The notes below the pieces were generated by a model that saw only the letters and a program-made list of their open reading frames with translations, was not told the origin of the DNA and searched no databases. A DNA stretch of 64,000 nt, taken from positions 248,001 through 312,000 of the forward strand of contig NZ_MZMU01000002.1 in the NCBI RefSeq assembly GCF_004123835.1, read 5' to 3'. Source of the stretch: Rhizobium leguminosarum. Its GTDB lineage: Bacteria; Pseudomonadota; Alphaproteobacteria; Rhizobiales; Rhizobiaceae. The position numbers and the translations under genes are program-made. Positions 1 to 8,860 of this stretch are shown one piece after another. Position 1 is the first letter of the stretch. Each line of letters opens with the position of its first letter.

Positions 1-21
1 GCTGTCAGTGGGATTGTCCAT
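1..21 (-). CDS. katG: KatG catalase-peroxidase, first seven codons (runs off the window)
   Basis: On the minus strand an ATG at 21-19 opens the reading MDNPTDS up to the window edge. An AAGGAGA ribosome-binding site lies just upstream (about 27-33 on the plus strand as its complement). The identity comes mainly from context: the gene starts divergently from an OxyR homologue, the usual katG-oxyR arrangement in rhizobia, and this pair is known beside panCB on R. etli plasmids. KatG is a haem catalase-peroxidase that removes hydrogen peroxide. Only seven residues are visible, so the product itself cannot be verified here. Confidence 0.55.
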
Positions 22-163
22 GATCGTCTCCTTCATTGCTTGATCGTCTGCGCGTAAAAAAGATGAGCCGAGCTGGTGCCCCACTCTCCCCTTGCAGTCT
101 TCATATCGGAAGCGCTTCATAAATTTAAGTTGGATTTACTGATCGTTGCGATAAGCTGAGGTT
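22..163. promoter_or_regulatory. katG-oxyR divergent control region
   Basis: This 142-bp spacer separates the divergent katG and oxyR starts and must hold both promoters. It contains A/T-rich stretches at about 54-62 and 118-140, while the rest is GC-rich. OxyR proteins bind such divergent spacers and activate katG under peroxide; that is family knowledge. No unambiguous four-part OxyR site could be read by eye, so the binding position is left open. Confidence 0.5.
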
Positions 164-1078
164 ATGAAGAACCTTACCCTGAAACAGCTGCGTTATTTTG
201 AAGCACTGGCAAGAGATGGCCGCTTCCGACGCGCTGCCGACGCCTGTGCGATCTCCCAGCCAGCATTGTCAATGCAGATCAAAGAACTTGAGCAGGAGTT
301 GGGCGGCGAGCTTTTTGAGCGCAACGCCCGTGAGGTGAAGCTGACCGCTTTCGGTCAGACCGTCGCTCTCAGGATCCGCGATATCCTGCGTGGCGTGGAC
401 GAGTTGGCGGAACTGGCGCGCGCCGCGCGGGATCCTTTCCTGACTCGGCTGCGCATCGGCATCATCCCGACGATTGCGCCCTATCTGTTGCCTGCAATCA
501 TCAACGATCTGAACAGGAGCTTTGCGGGCATTCGGATCGAAGTACGCGAAACGCAGACGTCGAAGCTGGTTCAAGAGCTGGCGCAAGGTCAGCTGGACAC
601 GGCAATCGTTGCCTTGCCCGTGTCGGAACCCTCCCTGGCAGAACTCGAGCTCTTCAAGGAAGAGTTCGTGCTGGTTCGGCGGCCCGAGGACGAGGGTAAG
701 CCGGTGCCCGAACGTGAGGCGCTGCGCGAAATGCGGTTGCTGCTGCTCGAGGAAGGCCACTGCTTTCGCGATCAGGCCTTGTCGTTCTGCAAGATAGGGC
801 AGGCCCGTCCCCGGGAAGTCATGGAAGGCAGCTCTCTCTCCACCCTGGTCCAGATGGTCAGCGCCGGTATCGGCATCACCTTAATTCCCGAGATGGCCGT
901 CCCCCTCGAAACGCGCTCGGCGCATGTTTCGATTTCGCGCTTCCAGTCTCCGCAGCCGTCGCGAACGATAGGCATGATCTGGCGCAATTCGACGCCCATG
1001 GCCAAGCAGCTCCAGCAGGTTTCCGAGGCGGTTCGCCGGTCGGCCGACAGCATGCGCGAACAGTATGCCGCCCGGTGA
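164..1078 (+). CDS. oxyR: OxyR-type LysR-family peroxide-sensing regulator
   Basis: This 304-residue LysR-family regulator is predicted to sense hydrogen peroxide by a reversible disulfide and to activate katG. An N-terminal winged helix-turn-helix spans about residues 5-64, with the typical FRRAADACAISQPALS segment, followed by a two-lobed effector domain (about 90-295). The OxyR redox motif is visible: Cys200 in EEGHCFRDQ and Cys209 in LSFCK, equivalent to E. coli Cys199 and Cys208. The length matches the family. It is transcribed away from katG and converges with panB, leaving a gap of 21 bp. Both redox cysteines are present, so this is a true OxyR rather than a generic LysR protein. Confidence 0.92.
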   Translation: MKNLTLKQLRYFEALARDGRFRRAADACAISQPALSMQIKELEQELGGELFERNAREVKLTAFGQTVALRIRDILRGVDELAELARAARDPFLTRLRIGIIPTIAPYLLPAIINDLNRSFAGIRIEVRETQTSKLVQELAQGQLDTAIVALPVSEPSLAELELFKEEFVLVRRPEDEGKPVPEREALREMRLLLLEEGHCFRDQALSFCKIGQARPREVMEGSSLSTLVQMVSAGIGITLIPEMAVPLETRSAHVSISRFQSPQPSRTIGMIWRNSTPMAKQLQQVSEAVRRSADSMREQYAAR

Positions 1079-1099
1079 TGGACCTTGTATGACCTCGCC

Positions 1100-1921
1100 T
1101 CAAGATCGCCGTTTGAACGTATGCTCCGCTGCCGGAAACTGTCGTGATCGGACTTCTTCGGCATAAGCGGCGGCGGCAGCCGCGATCCTCTTGCCGAGTT
1201 CGTCGTAGCGCTTGACGAAGCGCGGGGTGAAATCGTTGAAGAGCCCCAGAATGTCGTCGGAAACCAGAACCTGACCGTCGCAGGCGGAAGAGGCGCCGAT
1301 ACCGATGGCCGGGACGTGCATGGCGGCCGTCACCTCCCGGGCGAGCGGCTCCACCGTGCCCTCGATGACGACGGCAAAGGCGCCCGAGCCGCCAACAGCG
1401 TGGGCATCGCGACGGATCTTCGACGTCTCGTGTTCGGTATGGCCGACGGACCGATAACCGCCTGCGGTTTGGACCTGCTGCGGCATCAGGCCGATATGGC
1501 CCATAACCGGGATCCCCCTCTTCGCCAGAAAGGCGATGGTCTCGGCCATCTCCTCGCCGCCCTCCAGCTTGACGGCATCGCAGCCGGTTTCCTGCAGGAT
1601 GCGGACAGCGTTGCGGAAGGCGATCTCCTTCGATTCCTGATAACTGCCGAACGGCATGTCGACGACGACGCAGGCCTTGCCGACGCCGCGCATCACCGCC
1701 TTGCCGTGCGCGATCATCATGTCGAGCGTCACGCCGATGGTGGACTCCATCCCGTAGAGCACCATGCCGAGCGAATCCCCGACCAGCAGCAGGTCGCAAT
1801 GCTCATCGAGCAGCCGCGCCATGGGCGTCGTATAGGCAGTCAGGCAGACGATCGGCTTGCCGCCCTTCATGGCTGAGATGCGCGCTGGCGTAATGCGCTT
1901 CTGAATTCCGGCCGCGCTCAT
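1100..1921 (-). CDS. panB: 3-methyl-2-oxobutanoate hydroxymethyltransferase
   Basis: PanB transfers a hydroxymethyl group from 5,10-methylene-THF to 2-oxoisovalerate, giving ketopantoate, the first committed step to pantothenate and coenzyme A, in the cytoplasm. The 273 residues fit the family. Metal-ligand positions are visible at Asp49 (VGDSLGM), Asp88 (VVDMPFGSY) and Glu120 (VKLEGGEE), and the catalytic glutamate lies in VVIEGT. Its ATG overlaps the stop of panC by 4 bp, so the two genes are translationally coupled in the order panC-panB. In R. etli and R. leguminosarum these are known to be essential plasmid-borne biosynthetic genes, which supports the chromid interpretation. Confidence 0.96.
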   Translation of the reverse strand: MSAAGIQKRITPARISAMKGGKPIVCLTAYTTPMARLLDEHCDLLLVGDSLGMVLYGMESTIGVTLDMMIAHGKAVMRGVGKACVVVDMPFGSYQESKEIAFRNAVRILQETGCDAVKLEGGEEMAETIAFLAKRGIPVMGHIGLMPQQVQTAGGYRSVGHTEHETSKIRRDAHAVGGSGAFAVVIEGTVEPLAREVTAAMHVPAIGIGASSACDGQVLVSDDILGLFNDFTPRFVKRYDELGKRIAAAAAAYAEEVRSRQFPAAEHTFKRRS

Positions 1922-2847
1922 CTGGTCACTCCCTTTCCCGGCAAGCCCGGCCCGCCGATAACCCTCTTGTTCCCTACTACCCGGTTGTCTCCGACAACTC
2001 GGTTCTCACTGACGACCCTGTTGTCGAGCAGCCGTGTCGAGCCGACCCGAACGAAGAGCGCCACGACGACAGGGGCTGCGATCGACGTGACCGGCCGCAG
2101 CGTCGAGGCATCTCTGACGGCGACGACCTCGGGCTTTGCCAGAGGCTCTCGATTAAGAAATGCCGTGAGCCTTGCCTCGAGTTCCACCGGATCGGTCAGG
2201 CCGCCGGCGACCAGACGCTCGGCCTCGTCAAGGGTCTGAGGGACGATCACCGCGGCACGCCGCTCCGCCTCGCTGAGATAGACGTTGCGCGACGACAATG
2301 CGAGGCCGTCGCTGTCCCTGACCGTCGGCACCGATATCACGCGCACCGGCAAGGCCAGATCGTCCACCATGCGCTTGATGATGACGACCTGCTGGTAATC
2401 CTTCTCTCCGAAATAGGCGGTCTGCGGCTGCACGATGTTGAAAAGCTTGTTAACGACAGTGGCGACGCCGGCAAAATGCCCCGGCCGCACCGCCCCTTCG
2501 AGTTCGCGGCCGAGATCGGGAACGTCGACGACGGTCAACATCGGGCGGGGATACATGTCCTCGACGCCAGGCGAAAAAAGGAAATTGACGCCGGCTTGCC
2601 TCAGCATGGCGGCATCGCGTTCCAGATCGCGCGGATATTTGCTGAGATCTTCCGCCGGGCCGAACTGCAGCGGATTGACGAAAATCGAGACGACGACGAT
2701 GTCGTTTTCGGCGCGAGCGCGCGAGACGAGGTCCATATGACCGGCATGGAGATAGCCCATCGTCGGAACAAGGCCGACGGTTCGCCCCTGCCGCCTCAGC
2801 GCGTCGAGCGTGTGGCGTAGCTCGTCAATGCTCGAGAAAACCCGCAT
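1918..2847 (-). CDS. panC: Pantothenate synthetase with a repetitive C-terminal tail
   Basis: PanC condenses pantoate with beta-alanine using ATP to make pantothenate. The reading frame is open further upstream, but the ATG at 2847 is preferred: it has a GGGGAGG ribosome-binding site and gives the usual family N-terminus ([11 protein letters not shown]). This makes 309 residues. Visible motifs are the ATP-binding [10 protein letters not shown] (HIGH-like), [17 protein letters not shown] and LSSRNVYLS. Where the family normally ends, after [13 protein letters not shown], this protein continues with four six-residue repeats and a Gly/Pro-rich end. It is coupled to panB by a 4-bp overlap. Confidence 0.95.
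   Translation of the reverse strand: MRVFSSIDELRHTLDALRRQGRTVGLVPTMGYLHAGHMDLVSRARAENDIVVVSIFVNPLQFGPAEDLSKYPRDLERDAAMLRQAGVNFLFSPGVEDMYPRPMLTVVDVPDLGRELEGAVRPGHFAGVATVVNKLFNIVQPQTAYFGEKDYQQVVIIKRMVDDLALPVRVISVPTVRDSDGLALSSRNVYLSEAERRAAVIVPQTLDEAERLVAGGLTDPVELEARLTAFLNREPLAKPEVVAVRDASTLRPVTSIAAPVVVALFVRVGSTRLLDNRVVSENRVVGDNRVVGNKRVIGGPGLPGKGVTR
1951..2022 (-). repeat. Four tandem 18-bp units at the 3' end of panC
   Basis: Codons 276-299 of panC read as four consecutive hexapeptides: [18 protein letters not shown] and KRVIGG. At DNA level this is 4 x 18 bp with diverged third positions. The unit appears to have expanded from the ordinary family C-terminus (LLDNRVV), in frame and without interrupting the downstream coupling to panB. 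Confidence 0.8.
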
Positions 2848-3124
2848 ATATCCTCCCCTGGACCGGTCACCCCATCTTGGGCGCGGATAAGAAGTGTAAT
2901 CGATGCGGCAGGTCAATGCATATTCCTCGATAAAAACGATTAGATGAAACGCCAGCCGATGCCACCGGACCATATCAGCCCCGGGGAACGGATTTTCGTC
3001 ACTTGGCTCCTGTTGCGCGTCTCGCCTGCTTGCAGTGGAACCGACGATGTGCGACTTCCGTTACTTGCCCTGTCCGTCAAGATACCATCACAGTCGATCG
3101 CTATGGACGTTACATGGAGGACGC

Positions 3125-3598
3125 ATGGACAAGCCCTGGAAGATCAGCCGCGGACCGATTGCGGCAACCGAGCTCGACGTGGAGAAGGCAAACGCGATCA
3201 ATGTGCTGTTGATCCGGCCGGTCGGCGTCCTTCCGGCCAAGGCGGGAGATCCGGTCCTTCCTTTTGCCGTCGGCCTTTTCAACGAACTCCGCCCGCTCCT
3301 GAAGCCCGATGCCGGCGTCACGACGCTCAGGCGGGCGACCGCGGCCTATGTCCACTGCCGGCGCTACTATTTCGCCAGCGCCCAACCCGATTCCATGCGC
3401 CATAGTCTTGACGGTGAACCTGTCGAACCACTGTCGTCCGAAGACCGGCTGGTCGCGCAAAAGCGCTTCCTGAGCCTCAAGCAGACCACCGGCAAAGCCG
3501 ACGCGCCCGAAGAGACAGCACCGGTCCCCGCTCCCCTGTTGAGCAAAAGCGAACAGATCCGCGCAGCCCTCCTCGGCAAAAGGAACGCCGCCAGCTAG
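3125..3598 (+). CDS. ProQ/FinO-domain RNA-binding protein
   Basis: The product is a 157-residue basic protein resembling the ProQ/FinO family of RNA chaperones that bind structured small RNAs and mRNA 3' ends. The ATG at 3125 is chosen because GGAGG lies 5 bases upstream and because longer versions begin with unrelated sequence. The ProQ-like core spans about residues 20-115: an LPFAVGLFNELRPLL segment, then VTTLRRATAAYVHCRRYY, then MRHSLDGEPVEPLSSEDRLVA, matching the family order of a helical bundle, a YY region and an R-x-x-LDG-x-P strand. The tail is low-complexity Ala/Pro/Lys. On plasmids FinO-type proteins can control conjugation, but no transfer genes are visible, so a regulatory role is only inferred. 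The stop TAG lies in a short repeat also seen at 35758. Confidence 0.72.
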   Translation: MDKPWKISRGPIAATELDVEKANAINVLLIRPVGVLPAKAGDPVLPFAVGLFNELRPLLKPDAGVTTLRRATAAYVHCRRYYFASAQPDSMRHSLDGEPVEPLSSEDRLVAQKRFLSLKQTTGKADAPEETAPVPAPLLSKSEQIRAALLGKRNAAS

Positions 3599-3707
3599 AG
3601 CAGGATGACATCAGCGTCTCATATCCGGCTTGCAGTCATTGCGTGGTCTTGCGTAGCGCGACCGTCATTCAAAGGACGACGTAGTCGCTCGATGAGCTTG
3701 GCCGCAT

Positions 3708-3732
3708 CGGGGGCGCGGAAAACGCGCCCCCG
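3708..3732. terminator. Strong 10-bp stem-loop between convergent genes
   Basis: A perfect 10-bp GC-rich stem with a five-base GAAAA loop lies between the ProQ-like gene and the convergent ABC ATPase gene. It has no clear T-run on either strand, so it may act as a bidirectional barrier or mRNA 3'-end stabiliser rather than a classical intrinsic terminator. It is followed at once by a second GC-only palindrome (GGCCGGCGCCGGCC). Confidence 0.5.
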
Positions 3733-3769
3733 GCCGGCGCCGGCCGAAGGGGAGGGGCAGTCGGCCGGG

Positions 3770-4831
3770 TCAGTTCAAGGGCGCTTCGCCTGATGTGATC
3801 CGCTGCTCGTCCTTTCCAAACAGGTGGACGGTATCGTGGATCGGCGCGATCCTCAGCACCTCTCCGGGGGCCGCCCTGATCCGTTCCCGGAAGACGCAGG
3901 TCAGCGTCTGCGTTCCCAGCCGGACGATGACGAGCGTTTCCGAACCCGTCGGCTCGACGACCACCGTCGTGACCTCGATGCCGCCTGGGTCGAACCGGAT
4001 ATGTTCGGGACGAATGCCGTATGTCACGGCTTCAGGCGGATGCCGGTCGCTCGGAAGGAGCAGGCCGTCGGCGGTTCGAAACCCGTCTTCCGTCATGTTG
4101 CCGCTGATGAAATTCATCGCCGGGGAGCCGATGAAGCCGGCGACGAAAAGATTGTTCGGGCGATCGTACAATTCCAGCGGAGAACCCGACTGCTCGATCA
4201 GGCCGTCCTTCATGACGACGATCTTGTCGGCCATGGTCATGGCTTCGATCTGGTCGTGGGTGACATAGATGGTCGTCGTCTGCAGCCGTTGATGCAGTTC
4301 CTTGATCTCCGAGCGCATCTGCACCCTGAGCTTGGCGTCGAGGTTGGACAGGGGCTCGTCGAAGAGAAAGACGGCCGGGTCCCGCACGATTGCCCGCCCC
4401 ATCGCCACACGCTGTCTCTGGCCGCCCGATAGTTGCTTGGGATATCTCTCCAGGAGACTTTCGAGACCGAGGATCTTCGCGGCATTACCCACCCGCTGAT
4501 CGATCTCCGTCCGCGGCATCCGTTTCAGCCGCAACGAAAAGCCCATATTCTTCGCAACCGTCATGTGCGGATAGAGCGCATAATTCTGAAACACCATCGC
4601 GATGTCCCGGTCCTTGGGCGCAAGCTCGTTGACGATATGCTTGCCTATCTGGATCTGCCCTGAGGTGATGCCCTCCAGGCCGGCAATCATCCTCAAAAGC
4701 GTGGATTTGCCGCAGCCCGAGGGGCCGACCAGAACGACGAACTCGCCGTCGCCGATGTCGACCGATACGCCTTTGATGGCTTTGAACGCGCCGTAATCCT
4801 TGCGCGCATTGTTGACCGAAACATGGGCCAT
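3770..4831 (-). CDS. Sugar ABC transporter ATP-binding protein (MalK/UgpC type)
   Basis: This 353-residue protein is the ATPase of a carbohydrate importer (CUT1 family) and works at the inner face of the membrane with the two permeases encoded at 7035-8803. It shows Walker A GPSGCGKST (residues 36-44), Q-loop VFQNYALYPH, signature LSGGQRQRVAMGRA, Walker B FLFDEPLSNLDAK and switch YVTHDQ. The C-terminal third (about 240-353) is the OB-like regulatory domain typical of MalK/UgpC, with YGIRPEH. It is the last gene of a six-gene minus-strand operon that begins with the binding protein at 10244. The substrate is not readable from this subunit. Confidence 0.93.
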   Translation of the reverse strand: MAHVSVNNARKDYGAFKAIKGVSVDIGDGEFVVLVGPSGCGKSTLLRMIAGLEGITSGQIQIGKHIVNELAPKDRDIAMVFQNYALYPHMTVAKNMGFSLRLKRMPRTEIDQRVGNAAKILGLESLLERYPKQLSGGQRQRVAMGRAIVRDPAVFLFDEPLSNLDAKLRVQMRSEIKELHQRLQTTTIYVTHDQIEAMTMADKIVVMKDGLIEQSGSPLELYDRPNNLFVAGFIGSPAMNFISGNMTEDGFRTADGLLLPSDRHPPEAVTYGIRPEHIRFDPGGIEVTTVVVEPTGSETLVIVRLGTQTLTCVFRERIRAAPGEVLRIAPIHDTVHLFGKDEQRITSGEAPLN

Positions 4832-4853
4832 TACCGTCCTCCCGAAATCGCTG

Positions 4854-5711
4854 TCAAAGTCCGCTCAGGACATTTCTCAAATAATCGAGGCCGAGGCGTT
4901 CGCCGTCTTTGCGCGCGGCTAAATCCTTGCCCGGCCAGCCATAGGCGGCATCCTCATGTTCGATCGACAGCGTGCCGTCGAAGCCAGCCCCGCGGGCCTG
5001 GTGCAGAAACCTCGGCCAATCGATGAGGCCGAGCCCGGGCAGCTTGTATTGCCACCAGCCCTTGCCGTGATAGCCGACAGCCTGCAGGCTCTCCCGATCG
5101 ATTGCCGTATCCTTGGCATGAAGGATGGCGATGCGATCCTTCACCGCCTCCATCGCCTGATAGGGATCGACGCCGATGCGAATGAGGTGCGAGGGATCGA
5201 ATTCCAGGCCGAAGCGGCGGTTCTCGATCCTTCGAAAAAGCTCCTGCCATCCTTTGGGCGTCGTTCCGATGAAATTGTCCTTCGGACCGGGCCAGTTCTC
5301 GATTGCGAAGGTCAGGCCATAGGGCTGCGTCTGCGCGATCAGCCCGCTGGCGAAATCGGCGAAGTCATCATAATTGGCTTCGTCGCTTGCGGTGTCGTCC
5401 CGGCCCGGGAAGATCACGAAGATCGGGACGCCCGCTTGCCCGATCGCGCCGGCAAATTCGGCGGTCTTTTCCCGAAGTGCCTTTCGTTTTGCCCGGTCGG
5501 CATCGAGTTGATTGCCGAAATAGGTGATCGACGACACGAAGAGGCCGCGGCTACGCACGAGCGCGACGGCGGCCTCCACCCGATCGGGCGTCTTGATATG
5601 GCCGCCGACGTCGATCTCGATGGCGTCGAAACCGGCCGATGCGGCGAAATCCACCACTTCCTCCAGGGGGCGATCGTTGAATGTCGAAGTGTAAAAGCCG
5701 ATCTTCACCAA
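4854..5711 (-). CDS. Sugar phosphate isomerase/epimerase-like TIM-barrel protein
   Basis: The 285 residues fit the AP-endonuclease-2 / xylose-isomerase-like TIM-barrel superfamily, whose members isomerise or epimerise sugars and inositols using a divalent metal. Likely metal-ligand regions are visible: FAIENWPGP (Glu), GLEFDPSHL (Asp/His), ILHAKDT (His) and LSIEHEDAAYGWPG (Glu). There is no signal peptide, so it is cytosolic. The gene lies between the ROK regulator and the ABC ATPase in the same operon and probably processes the imported sugar. The exact reaction cannot be named from the sequence. Confidence 0.85.
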   Translation of the reverse strand: MVKIGFYTSTFNDRPLEEVVDFAASAGFDAIEIDVGGHIKTPDRVEAAVALVRSRGLFVSSITYFGNQLDADRAKRKALREKTAEFAGAIGQAGVPIFVIFPGRDDTASDEANYDDFADFASGLIAQTQPYGLTFAIENWPGPKDNFIGTTPKGWQELFRRIENRRFGLEFDPSHLIRIGVDPYQAMEAVKDRIAILHAKDTAIDRESLQAVGYHGKGWWQYKLPGLGLIDWPRFLHQARGAGFDGTLSIEHEDAAYGWPGKDLAARKDGERLGLDYLRNVLSGL

Positions 5712-5757
5712 AATCCTCCCGTCTTCACCAAAATCCCTGGGGCCTTTGCCGGCCGTT

Positions 5758-6996
5758 TCAACTGTTCAGGCGATCCATGTTCTTGAGTGGCGAACGTGTG
5801 CGTTGAGCGGCGTCCGCCGATGCGAGCATGAGGGCTGCTGCCATCGGCATGGCCGCCGCTCCCATGGCAGAGGCATCCTCTCCGAGCGAAGCGCGATGAA
5901 GCGAGGGAAGGTTGGTGTCCTCGGCGTCGAGATGCTCGTGCACATAGCGCAGCAATTCGTCGACGATGCGGATCGGCAATCTGCCGCCGACAAGGACGGC
6001 GTCGGGGTCGACGACCATGCCGATATGTTTGACGGCGACTGCCAGATGCGCGCTCATTTCCTTCAGCCACTGCGAAACGAGGCGCCTGCCATGCGCATCC
6101 AGCGTCAGCAGATCGTGCGGAACACTCACCTCGACGCCGTGTTGCGCGAGGAAATCATAGAGGAAGAACAGCGAGAATATCTCGCCGAGAAGCTGGACCT
6201 TATGGGCCTTCCCGTCCCCGCCGTCGGCGATCGGCAGCCAGCCGATTTCGCCGCTGAGGCCCATGGCGCCACGATGACCGTTGCCATCGAGCACGAGGCC
6301 GCCGCCCGGGCATGGATTGATGGCGATGTAGAAGAAGCTGCTGCTTTCAGCACCCAGACCGTAATCGAGTTCGGCAAGGGCTGCCGCATTGGCTTCGTTT
6401 TCGATGAAGACCGGATGCTGCGTCAGGTTCTCCAGCGCCGCGCGCACATCGAATGCCGTCCATTCCTGATAGGCCTTGGGCTTGCCGAGGAGCGAAATCT
6501 CGCCAAGCCAATCCGGCATCGCCAGACCGATACCGGCGAGGCGCGCGTCGTCGATGAGGCGGCTGCGCTGGAAATGCGAAATCGCATCGGCCGTGAGCTG
6601 CAGGAATTCCGCCGGCAGGATGAAGCGTTTCTCGTGATGCACGCGGGCGCGGACGTTGCCGACGGCATCGACAGCCAGGATCGTCAGATGGTCGCGATCG
6701 ATGTTGATGCCGATGGCAAAACAGGCGTCCGGATTGATTTCGAGTTCGATCGCCGGCTGGCCTCTCAGCCCATGCCGCCGGCGGGCTTCCATGATCAGGC
6801 CCTCGTCCAGCAGGCGATCGACGATCCGGGCGATTGCCGGTTTGGTAAAACCCGTCCGCCTGGCGATTTCGGCCCGCGAAATCGGCGCCTGACGGTGAAT
6901 GCAGCGCAGGACGACGGCCCTGTTGTGCTCACCTGCATCTTCGACATTGGCGCCGGTCAGATCCGGGGACAGCCTGGCGCCGAGTGTCTGGTTCAT
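5758..6996 (-). CDS. ROK-family transcriptional regulator of the sugar operon
   Basis: This NagC/XylR-type repressor has an N-terminal winged HTH (NRAVVLRCIHRQAPISRAEIARRTG, split by family position at about residues 25-70) and a C-terminal sugar-kinase-like ROK domain. The start at 6996 has AAGGAAGG at good spacing; an alternative ATG at 7038 overlaps the stop of the preceding permease gene but has a poor ribosome-binding site. The usual ROK zinc motif (CxCGxxGC) is absent; that region reads LPIADGGDGKAHKVQ. The gene is embedded in the ABC operon, so it probably autoregulates. Its operator may be the element at 10320-10354, a near copy of which precedes the alpha-mannosidase. Confidence 0.88.
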   Translation of the reverse strand: MNQTLGARLSPDLTGANVEDAGEHNRAVVLRCIHRQAPISRAEIARRTGFTKPAIARIVDRLLDEGLIMEARRRHGLRGQPAIELEINPDACFAIGINIDRDHLTILAVDAVGNVRARVHHEKRFILPAEFLQLTADAISHFQRSRLIDDARLAGIGLAMPDWLGEISLLGKPKAYQEWTAFDVRAALENLTQHPVFIENEANAAALAELDYGLGAESSSFFYIAINPCPGGGLVLDGNGHRGAMGLSGEIGWLPIADGGDGKAHKVQLLGEIFSLFFLYDFLAQHGVEVSVPHDLLTLDAHGRRLVSQWLKEMSAHLAVAVKHIGMVVDPDAVLVGGRLPIRIVDELLRYVHEHLDAEDTNLPSLHRASLGEDASAMGAAAMPMAAALMLASADAAQRTRSPLKNMDRLNS

Positions 6997-7034
6997 GCTC
7001 GAAATCCTTCCTTGCGCATAGCCTGAACCGCTCG

Positions 7035-7877
7035 TCATCCCTTGACCGCGCCGCTGGTCATAGCACCGAGGATCAGCCGCTGGAGCGACAGAAAGGCGAC
7101 GATCGCCGGAACAACCGCAATCAGGCAGGCGGCGGCAAGCAGCTGGATGGACGAGTCGGTTTGCATGCCGCGGAAGTTAAAGATGCCGACGCCGATCGGC
7201 ATCAGGTCATTTTTCGTGAGCAACAGAAAAGGCACCAGAAATTGCGACCAGCCGGCAATCACCGTGATGATAAAGACGGAGGCTATCCCCGGCGCCGATA
7301 ATGGCAAAATGATGCGCCAGAAGACCGAGAACCTGTTGCAGCCGTCGATCATGGCGGCTTCGTCGAGGCTGCGCGGGATGCCGTCGACCGAACTCTTCAA
7401 GAGCCAGGTCGCCAATGGAACGCCAAGCGCGATATAGACCATGACGACGGCAAAATGCGTATCCAGCAGGCCGAGGCGGTTCATGTAGCGGTAGAGCGGC
7501 ACCATGATGACGAGCGGCGAGATCATCTGGAAAAGCAGCAGCCCCATCATCGACAGGCCCTTGCCCCGGAACTGAAAGCGGGAAAAGGCGTAAGCCGCGG
7601 GCAGTGCGACGATCAGGACGCCCAGTCCGCTGAGGGCGGCAAGCTTGAGGCCGTTCCAGAGATAGATCGGAAAATAGCTGTTGTTCAAAACGGTGATGAA
7701 ATTGTCGATGGTGGGATTGTTGGGAATATACCGCGCCGCTCCGCGATAAATCTCGCGCTTGTCGCGCATCGCCATCGACAGGAGATAGGTGAGGGGACCG
7801 GCGAAGAATACGAACATTACCAGCATGAACAGATAGCTCATGGCATCGCCGAGCCGTGTTCCGGTCCGTCCGCTCAT
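7035..7877 (-). CDS. Sugar ABC transporter permease (MalG type)
   Basis: The product is a 280-residue inner-membrane protein with about six hydrophobic segments. Near residues 185-210 it has the cytoplasmic EAA loop that docks the ATPase: EAAMIDGCNRFSVFWRIILP. Length and loop are typical of the MalG side of CUT1 importers. Its ATG overlaps the stop of the upstream permease gene by 4 bp. It pairs with the permease at 7874-8803 and the ATPase at 3770-4831. Confidence 0.93.
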   Translation of the reverse strand: MSGRTGTRLGDAMSYLFMLVMFVFFAGPLTYLLSMAMRDKREIYRGAARYIPNNPTIDNFITVLNNSYFPIYLWNGLKLAALSGLGVLIVALPAAYAFSRFQFRGKGLSMMGLLLFQMISPLVIMVPLYRYMNRLGLLDTHFAVVMVYIALGVPLATWLLKSSVDGIPRSLDEAAMIDGCNRFSVFWRIILPLSAPGIASVFIITVIAGWSQFLVPFLLLTKNDLMPIGVGIFNFRGMQTDSSIQLLAAACLIAVVPAIVAFLSLQRLILGAMTSGAVKG

Positions 7878-8803
7878 TGCTCTTCCTCCTTCGGCAGGAA
7901 CGACGCATAGATAAAGGCGAGCCCGAGGCTGATGATCAGCATGAGCACAGAGAGCACGCTGCCGCCGGACAGGTCGTAGTTTCTAAAGACGATATTGAAG
8001 ACGTAGAGCGAGATGACCTCGGTCGCACGCCCCGGGCCGCCGCCCGTCAGCGTAATGATCGCATCGAAGGTATTCACCGTCTGGATCGTGATGAGGATCA
8101 TGTTGACGAGGATCGCCGCGCGCAGCTGCGGAAGCGTGACGAAGAAAAACTGCTGCGATGCCGTCGCACCGTCGACCTCGGCCGCTTCATAGAGCGAGGG
8201 ATCGATCGACTTCAGCGCCGCATACATGACGACCATCGAAAATGCTGTGCCGCGCCATATGTTGGAGATGAGGGTGGACCACGGCGCAATAGCGGGGTCC
8301 GAGAGCCAGGCGACGGTCGGCATGTGCATCAACCGCAGAATGCTGTTCAGCGCACCATAAGGCGCTTCGGAAAAGAGCATCTGCCAGATGATGCCGCCGG
8401 CAATTCCGGGGACGACCCAGGCAACCAGCGCCGTCGTTCTGAGTATGGTGGTGCCGAACAGGCCGCGCTTTTCGCCGCGGATGACCACCACGGCGACCGC
8501 AAGACCTAAAATTTGCTGGCCGATGACGCTGCCGCCGACGAAGATCAGGGTCGCCCATAAAATGTCGGGCAGCTGCGGCGAGCTCAACGCATTGGTGATC
8601 GACCCCAGCGTATAATCCTGATTGTCGCCGATCAGCGTGGCATTGGTGAATGAAAGCCTGAAAACGTCGATGACGGGGTAAAGGTAGAAGATGCCGATGA
8701 CGACGATCACAGGCATGATCCAGGGCAGGGGCGCACCGGCGAAACGGCGCATGAACGTTCTGCTTTGAGGCGGGCTGTCAGCCTCGATGGCAATGGGGCT
8801 CAT
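7874..8803 (-). CDS. Sugar ABC transporter permease (MalF type)
   Basis: This is the partner permease, about 309 residues from the ATG at 8803, which is preferred over an upstream ATG at 8836 because the family N-terminus (MSPIAIEADSPP) begins there. Several membrane spans and an EAA loop (YEAAEVDGATASQQFFFVTLP) are visible. The first span starts near residue 30 (WIMPVIVVIGIFYLYP). It is separated from the binding-protein gene by a two-tier palindromic element and overlaps the next permease by 4 bp. Confidence 0.92.
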   Translation of the reverse strand: MSPIAIEADSPPQSRTFMRRFAGAPLPWIMPVIVVIGIFYLYPVIDVFRLSFTNATLIGDNQDYTLGSITNALSSPQLPDILWATLIFVGGSVIGQQILGLAVAVVVIRGEKRGLFGTTILRTTALVAWVVPGIAGGIIWQMLFSEAPYGALNSILRLMHMPTVAWLSDPAIAPWSTLISNIWRGTAFSMVVMYAALKSIDPSLYEAAEVDGATASQQFFFVTLPQLRAAILVNMILITIQTVNTFDAIITLTGGGPGRATEVISLYVFNIVFRNYDLSGGSVLSVLMLIISLGLAFIYASFLPKEEEQ

Positions 8804-8860
8804 TGGCTTCTCTGTCCGGGGTTGGCATTTGAGCACGACTGACCTGTTCGTGCCGGTGGC

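Noticed and set aside
3605..3793. 62-codon frame after the ProQ-like gene
   Set aside because: It crosses the stem-loop and the 3' end of the convergent ATPase gene, has no ribosome-binding site and no likeness.
5746..7026. 426-codon plus-strand frame opposite the ROK gene
   Set aside because: Antisense shadow of the ROK regulator; composition typical of an uncoded strand.
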